The notes under the pieces: model-generated
Databases searched by the model: none
What the model was told of the DNA's origin: nothing
The model's input: only the letters and a program-made list of their open reading frames with translations
Part shown: piece by piece, positions 1 through 5,828 of the stretch
Position numbering within the stretch: the first letter of the stretch is position 1
Layout of the letters: every line of letters begins with the position of its first letter
NCBI GenBank assembly: GCA_018812395.1
Contig: JAHJDS010000136.1
Span: forward strand, 1 to 7,061
Length of the DNA: 7,061 bases
Source of the DNA: Pseudomonadota bacterium
Lineage (GTDB): Bacteria; Desulfobacterota; Desulfarculia; Desulfarculales; JAHJDS01
Direction: 5' to 3'
Made by a program: the position numbers and the translations under genes

Positions 1-344
1 GGCGGGGCGGCCCGGGCTTCATCGTCTACTTCTATTCCTCGTACTGCCCCTTTTGCAAGGACCTGGAAAATCGCTACCTCCGCCAGCACCCGTTCATGAA
101 GACCTTCTGGTGGTACCCCAAGGTCATGCTCGGGGTCAATTACACCCAGTCGGAAAAGGCGGTCTGGCAGGAGATGGGACTCAAGCGCACCCCGGCGATG
201 CTGGTCTTTCCGCCGGGCGGCGGCCGGCCGGTCATCGTCTCGCCCTTTGTGTCCCGGTACGGGACCCACTATCGCAAACCGCTCCGGCAATTCGTGACCG
301 AGATCAGGCGGCTGCTGCGCGTGCCGGACAGTTATCGACCCTGA
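1..344 (+). CDS. Thioredoxin-fold protein, C-terminal part (5' end outside window)
   Basis: The frame is open from base 3 and ends at TGA 342-344, leaving 113 visible residues; the start lies upstream of the window. Visible residues 6-19 read FIVYFYSSYCPFCK, a beta strand followed by a CxxC redox motif (CPFC, Cys codons at 45-47 and 54-56). About 46 residues later comes K-R-T-P-A-M, where the proline (codon 192-194) sits where thioredoxin-fold proteins carry the cis-proline facing the active site. The remainder resembles the last strands and C-terminal helix of the fold. These features support a thiol-disulfide oxidoreductase or a thioredoxin-like domain. CPFC differs from the CGPC of classical thioredoxin and is closer to DsbC/DsbG-like or thioredoxin_2-type proteins. 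With the N-terminus missing, a signal peptide or lipobox cannot be assessed, so cellular location is unknown. It is separated from the ilv operon by its own spacer and promoter, so a functional link is not implied. Confidence 0.8.
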   Translation, partial: RGGPGFIVYFYSSYCPFCKDLENRYLRQHPFMKTFWWYPKVMLGVNYTQSEKAVWQEMGLKRTPAMLVFPPGGGRPVIVSPFVSRYGTHYRKPLRQFVTEIRRLLRVPDSYRP

Positions 345-430
345 GAAGCGCCCGGTCGCCCGGGACCCCGGGGCCGAGGCCTAAAAGGGGCCCATTCCCC
401 GGGCGGGGCGTTGTCCCGACCACGCGTTTT

Positions 431-471
431 AAAAAAAAGCGCTTGACAAGTCCCCGGCTGGCCGATAAATA
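431..471 (+). promoter_or_regulatory. Sigma70-type promoter with upstream A-tract, driving the ilv operon
   Basis: A perfect -35 hexamer TTGACA lies at 443-448. Two -10 candidates follow: GATAAA at 464-469 (4 of 6 matches, 15-bp spacer) and TAAATA at 466-471 (3 of 6, 17-bp spacer). The AT-rich stretch TTTTAAAAAAAA at 427-438, directly upstream of the -35, is placed as an UP element would be and stands out in otherwise GC-rich DNA. Transcription would start near 475-480, leaving about 25 nt before the leader ORF at 504. The -35 is convincing; the exact -10 is uncertain. This is the only promoter-like site I see before the operon. Confidence 0.65.
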
Positions 472-503
472 CACAAGACAGTAAATTTAGAGGAGGATCA
501 GCC

Positions 504-635
504 ATGAAACCGGCATCCATGACCACGAGACGAATGCCTCGAAGTCCGAAACCGACCCATAACTCCCGCCCCACCACCGCCCTGCTTGTCTCCTGCCTGG
601 TCGTCGTATCGATCGTCATTATTCTGCCCCTGTAG
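504..635 (+). CDS. Branched-chain amino acid (ilv) leader peptide, 43 aa
   Basis: An ATG at 504 with AGGAGG at 491-496 (7-nt spacing) opens a 43-codon frame ending at TAG 633-635. The first 26 residues are basic and rich in Pro and Thr. Residues 27-43 read LLVSCLVVVSIVIILPL, in which 13 of 17 residues are Leu, Val or Ile. All three end products of the downstream pathway are represented, and the peptide sits between the promoter and ilvD. The enterobacterial ilvGMEDA leader peptide IlvL has the same kind of run (it begins MTALLRVISLVV by my recollection); here residues 25-29 read TALLV. The inferred role is to sense charged Leu/Val/Ile tRNAs by ribosome stalling and so set the fold of the RNA downstream. 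Methionines 6 and 11 are possible later starts, but the Shine-Dalgarno favours 504. The alternative, a small single-pass membrane protein, would not explain the composition or position as well. Confidence 0.78.
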   Translation: MKPASMTTRRMPRSPKPTHNSRPTTALLVSCLVVVSIVIILPL

Positions 636-732
636 GGGCCAAAACTTCTTTCTCACCATAATCTGATCCGAGCCGCCGACGGCAGCAGACTTTTGTCTGC
701 GGCCAAGAGAATTTTTTCGAGCCCTTGGGCCG
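588..732 (+). promoter_or_regulatory. Putative ilv attenuator: alternative RNA pairings after the leader peptide
   Basis: Several mutually exclusive pairings are visible. (a) GCCCC 626-630 with GGGGC 635-639 forms a 5-bp hairpin with a TGTA loop that straddles the leader stop codon. (b) CTGCC 624-628 can pair with GGCAG 681-685. (c) GTCTCCTGCC 588-597, inside leader codons 29-32, is complementary at 9 of 10 positions to GGCAGCAGAC 681-690. (d) 681-690 pairs with 695-704 in the main hairpin. (e) CGGCCAAG 700-707 can pair with CTTGGGCCG 724-732 with one bulged G. In a classical scheme, a ribosome stalled at Val33-Val35 (600-608) would leave 624-628 free to take 681-685 and block hairpin (d). 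A ribosome finishing at the stop codon would cover 624-628 and let (d) form. The pairings are read directly; the mechanism is inferred. Confidence 0.55.
681..717 (+). terminator. Hairpin plus T6 run, candidate attenuator terminator upstream of ilvD
   Basis: GCAGAC 685-690 and GTCTGC 695-700 form a perfect 6-bp stem with a TTTT loop. After one A.G mismatch (684/701) the stem continues with GGC 681-683 and GCC 702-704, giving 9 bp in total. A run of six T lies at 712-717. The T run is separated from the stem by seven purines (AAGAGAA), which is longer than in a standard intrinsic terminator, so efficiency is uncertain. TTCTC 650-654 could pair with GAGAA 707-711 and bring a helix up against the T run. 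The position between the leader peptide and ilvD fits an attenuator. Confidence 0.5.
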
Positions 733-793
733 GCGGTGTCTAATTCGCCCTGTGGCGGCCTCAGTCACCGCCGCGAGGGCCGGGGTTTTGGAC

Positions 794-2497
794 ATGTATT
801 CGAGCAACCAGATAAAAGAGGGGCTGTCCCGAGCGCCCCATCGTTCCCTGCTGAAGGCCCTGGGTCTGGACGACGAACAGATCGCCCGCCCCTTCATCGG
901 CCTGGCCAACTCCTGGACCGACGTCGTTCCGGGCCACGTCCACCTCGATCGTTTGGCGGCCGTGGTCAAACGCGGCGTCAGGGAGGCCGGCGGCACCCCG
1001 TTCGAGTTCAACACCATCGCCATCTGCGACGGCCTGGCCATGGGCCACCAGGGGATGAGCGCCTCCCTGCCCAGCCGGGAGCTGGTGGCCGACAGCGTCG
1101 AGCTGATGACCAGGGCCCACTGCTTCGACGCCCTGGTGCTGATCGCCGGCTGCGACAAGATCGTGCCGGGGATGCTCATGGCCGCGGCCCGGCTGGACGT
1201 TCCGGCCCTGATGGTCACCGGCGGACCCATGGCCTGCGGCCGACACCGAGGCGAGGTGGTGGATTTGATCACGGTCTTCGAGGCCGTGGCCAAGGTCGAG
1301 GCCGGCCGGATGAGCCTCGAGGAACTGGGCGAACTGGAGGCCGCCGCCTGCCCCGGCCCGGGCTCCTGCGCCGGCATGTTCACCGCCAACACCATGGCCT
1401 GCGTCACCGAGGCCCTGGGGTTCAGCCTGCCGGGCTGCTCCTGCGCCCTGGCCGAAAGCGACCAGAAAAACCGCATCGCCCATGAGTCCGGCCGGGCGAT
1501 CATGGGCCTGCTGGCCGGGGACGTGCGGCCCTCGGCCATCCTGACCCGCGACAGCTTCGTCAACGCCGCCCGGGTCGACCTGGCCCTGGGCGGATCGACC
1601 AACACCGCCCTGCACCTGCCGGCCATCGCCCACGAGGCGGGCGTGGGGTTCGGCCTGTCGGACTTTGACGATCTGTCCCGGACCACGCCCCACCTCTCGG
1701 CCATGAGCCCGGGCGGGCCGATGCGTCTGTCGCATCTGGACGCCGCCGGGGGCGTGGGCGCGGTGATGAAACGCCTGGAAGACGACCTCGACCTGGGCGT
1801 CATGACGGTCAACAGCGGACCGCTCAAGGACTACCTGCCGGCCGAGGTGGCCAAGGTGGAGTTTTTCGGCCAGCCGGTGATCCATTCCCTGGCCGACCCG
1901 GTGCACGCCGAAGGCAGTCTGGCCGTGCTGCGGGGCAATCTGGCGCCCCAGGGGGCGGTGGTCAAGCAGACCGCGGTCAGCCCGGGGATGCTCCGCCACT
2001 CGGGCCCGGCCCGGGTCTTTGACGGCGAGGAAGCGGCCGTGGCCGCCTACACCCAGGGCCGGCTGCAAGCGGGCGACGTAGTGGTGGTGCGCTATGAGGG
2101 TCCGGCCGGGGGGCCGGGGATGCGCGAGATGCTGGCCCTGACCAGCCTCATCAGCGGCGGCCCCCTGGACGGCAAGGTGGCGCTCGTCACCGACGGCCGA
2201 TTCAGCGGCGGCTCCCGGGGGGCGGCCGTGGGCCACGTCTCGCCCGAGGCCGCCCGGGGCTCCCTCCTGGCCCTGGTCCAGGACGGCGACCGGATCGTGA
2301 TCGACATCCCGGGCCGTTGCCTGGAACTCCACGTCGGTGACGAGGAGCTGGCCGTTCGCCGCGCCGCCTGGCGGGCTCCCGCCCCCAGATATCAGACCGG
2401 CGCCCTGGCCCGCTACGCCCGGCTGGTGACCAGCGCCGCCCAGGGGGCGGTCCTGGCCGATGGGCCCGGGCCGGAGCCCAAGGAGGAGCGCCGATGA
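794..2497 (+). CDS. ilvD: Dihydroxyacid dehydratase (IlvD), 567 aa
   Basis: This Fe-S enzyme of the IlvD/Edd family dehydrates 2,3-dihydroxyisovalerate and 2,3-dihydroxy-3-methylvalerate to the 2-oxo acids of valine and isoleucine. The N-terminus (IKEGLSRAPHRSLL) matches the family start. Family blocks follow in order: VPGHVHL; the FEFNTIAICDGLAMGH block with C78 and D79; LPSRELVADSVE; GCDKIVPGM with cluster Cys120; CPGPGSCAGMFTANTM with Cys186 and Cys192; LGGSTNT; and C-terminal DGRFSGGSRG, whose serines (471, 474) include the proposed catalytic base. The length is normal for the family. ATG 794 is chosen because homology begins there. TTG 788, two codons earlier, has GAGGG 8 nt upstream and is a real alternative; a start at TTG 725 would add non-homologous residues. 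The Shine-Dalgarno for 794 is weak. It is the first structural gene after the attenuator, and its stop overlaps the ilvB start by ATGA. Confidence 0.96.
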   Translation: MYSSNQIKEGLSRAPHRSLLKALGLDDEQIARPFIGLANSWTDVVPGHVHLDRLAAVVKRGVREAGGTPFEFNTIAICDGLAMGHQGMSASLPSRELVADSVELMTRAHCFDALVLIAGCDKIVPGMLMAAARLDVPALMVTGGPMACGRHRGEVVDLITVFEAVAKVEAGRMSLEELGELEAAACPGPGSCAGMFTANTMACVTEALGFSLPGCSCALAESDQKNRIAHESGRAIMGLLAGDVRPSAILTRDSFVNAARVDLALGGSTNTALHLPAIAHEAGVGFGLSDFDDLSRTTPHLSAMSPGGPMRLSHLDAAGGVGAVMKRLEDDLDLGVMTVNSGPLKDYLPAEVAKVEFFGQPVIHSLADPVHAEGSLAVLRGNLAPQGAVVKQTAVSPGMLRHSGPARVFDGEEAAVAAYTQGRLQAGDVVVVRYEGPAGGPGMREMLALTSLISGGPLDGKVALVTDGRFSGGSRGAAVGHVSPEAARGSLLALVQDGDRIVIDIPGRCLELHVGDEELAVRRAAWRAPAPRYQTGALARYARLVTSAAQGAVLADGPGPEPKEERR

Positions 2498-4239
2498 ACA
2501 CCCTGACCCAGACCCGTCTTCCCGAACCGGCCAAACCGGCCCCCAACGGCGCCGACGCGGTGATCGCCGCCCTGCTCCACGAGGGGGTGGACGTCGTGTT
2601 AGGCATGGTCGGCGGGGCGATCATGCCGGTCTATGACGCCATGTACCGTAGCGGCGGACTGCGGCACATCATCGTCGGCCACGAACAGGGCGCGGCCCAC
2701 ATGGCCGACGGGTACGCCCGGGCCACGGGCCGCCCCGGCGTGGTCATCACCACCAGCGGCCCCGGGGCGACCAACCTGGTCACCGGTCTGGCCACGGCGA
2801 TGATGGACTCGATCCCGATGGTGGCCGTCACCGGCCAGGTCAGCTCGAACCTGATGGGCAACGACGCCTTTCAGGAGGCCGACGTGTGGGGCATCTCCAT
2901 GCCCATCACCAAGCACAACTATCTGGTCGCCGACGCCGCGGACCTGCCGCAGATCTTTTCCGAGGCCTTCTACGTGGCCCAGACGGGCCGTCCCGGCCCG
3001 GTGCTCATCGACCTGCCCAAGGACGTGGCCCAGCGTCCCTGCCCCGAGACCGTCGCCCGGCCGCGGCCGCCCGAGGGCTACCGGCCGCCCTACGAGGGCG
3101 ATCCGAGGCGGATCGAGGCGGCCCTGGAATTGCTGCGCAAGGCCGAGCGGCCGGTGATCCTGGCCGGCGGCGGGGTGATCCACGCCGGGGCCTGCGCCGA
3201 ACTGAAAAACCTGGCCGAGGGGCTGGGCATTCCGGTGACCAGCACCCTGATGGGTCTGGGCAACTTCCCGGCCGACCATCCCCTGAGCCTGGGCATGCCC
3301 GGCATGCACGGCACCGGCTACACCAACCTGGCCCTGCGCCACTGCGACCTCCTGCTGGCCGTGGGCGCCCGCTTCGACGACCGCGTCACCGGCCGGGTCA
3401 AAGGCTTCGCGCCCGAGGCCCGGCTGATCCACGTCGACGTGGACGCCAGCGAGATCAACAAGATCCTGCCCTGTCACGTCTCGATCGTCGGTGACGCCCG
3501 GCCGGTGCTCAAGGCCCTGGTCCAGGGCGCGGCCCGCGGCGGGCCGCGGCCGGACTACGCGGCTTGGCGCCGCCGGATCGAGGGGTTCCGGCGGAGCTAT
3601 CCCATGACCTATCCCACCCGGGACGGCCTGATCGCGCCGCAACAGGTCATCGAGGCCCTGGGGCGGATCGAGGACGACCCGATCATCGTCACCGGCGTGG
3701 GCCAGCACCAGATGTTCACCGCCCAGTACTACCCTTTTAGGCGGCCGCGCCGCTTCATCACCAGCGGCGGCTTGGGGACCATGGGTTTCGGCCTGCCGGC
3801 CGCCCTGGGGGCCAAGCTGGCCCGGCCCGAGGCGACGGTGGTCTGCGTCGACGGCGACGGCTCGTTCCTGATGAACATTCAGGAACTGGCCACGGCGGTC
3901 CGCTACCGCATCGGGGTGGTGGTCGTCATCCTGAACAACACCTATTTGGGCATGGTCCGCCAGTGGCAGGACATGTTCCACGAAAAGCGCCGTAGCGAGA
4001 CCAGGCTCGAGCCTTCGGCCTACGACCGGGTCGCCCGGGCCTTCGGGGGCCTGGGTCGCCGGGTCGAGCGGCCCGAGGAACTCGAGTCGGCCCTGAGGTG
4101 GGCCCTGGCCATGAGTCGCGACCGGAGCCTGCCGGTGGTCCTGGACGTCCAGGTGGACCCCGAGGCAATCGTCCTGCCGATGGTGCCGCCGGGCGCATCC
4201 AATAGTGAATTCATCCCCTGTCAAGCGGAGGAGACATAG
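2494..4239 (+). CDS. ilvB: Acetolactate synthase large (catalytic) subunit, 581 aa
   Basis: This thiamine-diphosphate enzyme condenses two pyruvates to 2-acetolactate, or pyruvate with 2-oxobutyrate to 2-aceto-2-hydroxybutyrate, the first common step of valine, leucine and isoleucine synthesis. The N-terminal pyrimidine-binding domain (about 18-185) carries the catalytic glutamate E64 in GHEQGAAHMADGYARA, then TSGPGATNLVTG and GNDAFQEAD. The central FAD-binding domain (about 205-340) contains GMPGMHGTGYTN and GARFDDRVTG. The C-terminal domain has the ThDP/Mg motif: GDG at 454-456 and NN at 481-482, exactly GDG-X24-NN, followed by YLGMVRQWQDMF. The length is typical. The start is fixed by AAGGAGG at 2480-2486, 7 nt before ATG 2494; this ATG overlaps the ilvD stop, so translation is probably coupled. 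Its stop TAG directly abuts the ATG of the regulatory subunit, which supports assembly as an IlvBN holoenzyme. One point of note is S117 in GQVSS, where plant enzymes have the herbicide-contact proline. Confidence 0.97.
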   Translation: MNTLTQTRLPEPAKPAPNGADAVIAALLHEGVDVVLGMVGGAIMPVYDAMYRSGGLRHIIVGHEQGAAHMADGYARATGRPGVVITTSGPGATNLVTGLATAMMDSIPMVAVTGQVSSNLMGNDAFQEADVWGISMPITKHNYLVADAADLPQIFSEAFYVAQTGRPGPVLIDLPKDVAQRPCPETVARPRPPEGYRPPYEGDPRRIEAALELLRKAERPVILAGGGVIHAGACAELKNLAEGLGIPVTSTLMGLGNFPADHPLSLGMPGMHGTGYTNLALRHCDLLLAVGARFDDRVTGRVKGFAPEARLIHVDVDASEINKILPCHVSIVGDARPVLKALVQGAARGGPRPDYAAWRRRIEGFRRSYPMTYPTRDGLIAPQQVIEALGRIEDDPIIVTGVGQHQMFTAQYYPFRRPRRFITSGGLGTMGFGLPAALGAKLARPEATVVCVDGDGSFLMNIQELATAVRYRIGVVVVILNNTYLGMVRQWQDMFHEKRRSETRLEPSAYDRVARAFGGLGRRVERPEELESALRWALAMSRDRSLPVVLDVQVDPEAIVLPMVPPGASNSEFIPCQAEET

Positions 4240-4818
4240 ATGGAAGATCTCCGACCGGTGTCCATCCTTGTCCGCAACGAGCGTGGCGTCCTGGCCCGGG
4301 TGGCCGGACTGTTCGCCCGGCGCGGCTTCAACATCACCAGCCTGGCCGTGGGCGAGACGGAGAACCCGGCCTACTCGCGGATCACGGCCGTGGTCAGCGG
4401 CGACGACGCCACCCTGGAGCAGGTGGTCAAGCAGCTCGATCGCCTGGTCTGCGTCTGCCGGGTGATGGACCTGTCGCGGACCTCGTGCGTCAAGCGGGGC
4501 CTGGCCCTGATCAAGGTCAAGGCCACCCCCGAGACGCGCCGCCAGGTCCTCGACCTGGCCGAGGTCTTCGGAGGCCGGATCGACCACGTGGACCATCTGA
4601 GCCTGATCGTCCAGGTGACCGGCAACCGACAAAAAATTCAGGCCCTGATCGACCTGCTCCGGGCCTTCGGCATCATCGAGATGGCCCGGACCGGCCAGAT
4701 CACCCTGGCCCGCCACGGGGACCTGAACGCCGGGGCCGAAGACGAGGACCGGATCCCGGCGCCCGTCGGCCTTGACACCGACCTCTTCGACCTCAACCAG
4801 CATCGCCAAGGAGCCTGA
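4240..4818 (+). CDS. ilvN: Acetolactate synthase small (regulatory) subunit, 192 aa
   Basis: This ACT-domain subunit activates the IlvB catalytic subunit and confers feedback inhibition by valine. The N-terminal ACT domain (about 5-80) contains NERGVLARVAGLFARRGFNI. N13, G16 and N31 correspond to the valine-binding N11, G14 and N29 of E. coli IlvH, so valine sensitivity is likely. The C-terminal half has the family's LALIKVKA strand (about 88-95), then RIDHV and the segment ending RTGQITLAR. About 25-30 residues after that, largely acidic and ending QHRQGA, extend the protein beyond the usual 160-175 residues and are not recognised. GGAGGAG at 4227-4233 lies 6 nt before ATG 4240. The ATG follows the ilvB stop with no gap, and ilvC begins 2 nt after this gene's stop. 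The symbol ilvH would be equally valid. Confidence 0.95.
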   Translation: MEDLRPVSILVRNERGVLARVAGLFARRGFNITSLAVGETENPAYSRITAVVSGDDATLEQVVKQLDRLVCVCRVMDLSRTSCVKRGLALIKVKATPETRRQVLDLAEVFGGRIDHVDHLSLIVQVTGNRQKIQALIDLLRAFGIIEMARTGQITLARHGDLNAGAEDEDRIPAPVGLDTDLFDLNQHRQGA

Positions 4819-4820
4819 CT

Positions 4821-5828
4821 ATGAACGCCAAGGCATACTACGAATCGGACGCCGACCTCGGCCGGCTTCAGGACAAGACGATCTGCGTCCTCGGTTACGG
4901 CAGCCAGGGCCGGGCCCACGCCCGCAACCTCCACGACAGCGGGCTGAGGGTGGTCGTCGGCCTGAGAGAGGGGAGCCCGTCTTTCGAGCGGGTGGCCGCC
5001 GACGGCCTGGAGGCCGCGCCACTGGCCAGGGCCGTGGCCGAAGCGGACCTGACCGCATTCCTGCTGCCCGATCCGGACCAGCCCCAGGTCTACCGGGACT
5101 TTGTCGCCCCGGCCCTGGGACCGGGCCGGACCCTGCTGTTCGCCCACGGCTTCAACATTCATTACGGCCAGATCATCCCGCCCCCCGAGGTGGACGTGAT
5201 CATGGTCGCCCCCAAGGGGCCGGGCAAGATCGTCCGCGAACTGTTCGAGGCCGGCCAGGGGGTGCCCTGCCTGGTGGCCGTTCACCAGGACGTGTCCGGG
5301 GAGGGGCTGGCCATTGGCCTGGCCTACGCCAAGGGCCTCGGCGGCACCCGGGCCGGCGTGATCGAGACCACCTTCATCGAGGAGGCCGAGACGGACCTCT
5401 TCGGCGAGCAGGCGGTCTTATGCGGCGGGGTGACGGCCCTGATGAAGGCCGGCTTCGAGACCCTGGTCGAGGCCGGCTACGCCCCGGAAATGGCCTTCTT
5501 CGAGTGCGTCCACGAGATGAAGCTGATCATCGACCTGGTCCACCAGGGCGGCCTCAAGCACATGCGCCGCTTCGTCAGCGACACGGCCAAGTACGGCGAC
5601 GTCACCCGCGGTCCCCGGATCATCACCGACCAGGTGCGCCGGACCATGAAGGACATCCTGGCCGAGATCCAGACCGGCGAGTTCGCCCGGGAATGGGTCC
5701 TGGAAAACCGGGCCGGCCGGCCGGTATATAGCGCCCTGCTCCGGCGGGAGGCCGCCCATCCGGTCGATGAGGTGGGGGATCGCATGCGGGCGATGATGAA
5801 GTGGCTCGGCTCGGGAGGCGGGTCGTGA
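4821..5828 (+). CDS. ilvC: Ketol-acid reductoisomerase (class I), 335 aa
   Basis: The enzyme uses Mg2+ and a nicotinamide cofactor to isomerise and reduce 2-acetolactate to 2,3-dihydroxyisovalerate, and acetohydroxybutyrate to the isoleucine precursor. The Rossmann motif GYGSQG is at 25-30. The loop after the second strand reads LREGSPSF; R49, S52 and S54 match residues that bind the 2'-phosphate, so NADPH is the expected cofactor. H109 is in AHGFNI and K132 in APKGPG. The C-terminal knotted domain provides the metal and substrate residues D192 and E196 (ETDLFGEQ), E228 and E232 (FECVHEMKLI), and S253 (SDTAKYGD). The length matches the short class I form. AAGGAG at 4808-4813 precedes ATG 4821 by 7 nt. 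The stop TGA overlaps the next gene's GTG as GTGA. Nothing in it departs from the family. Confidence 0.97.
   Translation: MNAKAYYESDADLGRLQDKTICVLGYGSQGRAHARNLHDSGLRVVVGLREGSPSFERVAADGLEAAPLARAVAEADLTAFLLPDPDQPQVYRDFVAPALGPGRTLLFAHGFNIHYGQIIPPPEVDVIMVAPKGPGKIVRELFEAGQGVPCLVAVHQDVSGEGLAIGLAYAKGLGGTRAGVIETTFIEEAETDLFGEQAVLCGGVTALMKAGFETLVEAGYAPEMAFFECVHEMKLIIDLVHQGGLKHMRRFVSDTAKYGDVTRGPRIITDQVRRTMKDILAEIQTGEFAREWVLENRAGRPVYSALLRREAAHPVDEVGDRMRAMMKWLGSGGGS

Noticed and set aside
345..403. Dense CCCGGG/GGCC palindromes after the thioredoxin-like gene
   Set aside because: Short GC palindromes are expected by chance in such GC-rich DNA. I saw no extended inverted repeat, repeat array or integration signature.
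404..430. Hairpin CGGGGC/GTCCCG (404-418) as a terminator for the thioredoxin-like gene
   Set aside because: The stem is short with a G.U pair and a 3-nt loop. The only T run (427-430) is 8 nt away and belongs to the AT-rich tract before the promoter. It is possible but not supported well enough to list.
53..484. 143-codon + strand frame running from the thioredoxin gene into the promoter region
   Set aside because: It is out of frame with the CPFC-containing protein, Pro/Arg-rich, and crosses the A-tract and -35 element. It is a shadow frame.
700..732. CGGCCAAG / CTTGGGCCG helix as the terminator itself
   Set aside because: No U-tract follows 732, and the T6 run would lie in the loop. It is kept only as a possible competing helix.
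725..793. Upstream TTG (725) or GTG (752) start for ilvD adding up to 23 residues
   Set aside because: The extra residues (MGRRCLIRPVAAS...) do not resemble any IlvD N-terminus and have no ribosome binding site. The segment overlaps the leader's untranslated structure. Homology begins at about 794.
619..2332. Long minus-strand open frames across ilvD (619-1827 and 761-2332)
   Set aside because: These are shadows of a GC-rich gene with strong third-position bias. Their translations are low-complexity, rich in Arg, Pro, Gly and His, with no recognisable domain.
2599..4809. 736-codon minus-strand open frame across ilvB and ilvN
   Set aside because: It is antisense to two confidently identified genes, and its Gly/His/Asp/Gln-rich composition is that of a mirror frame with no known motif.
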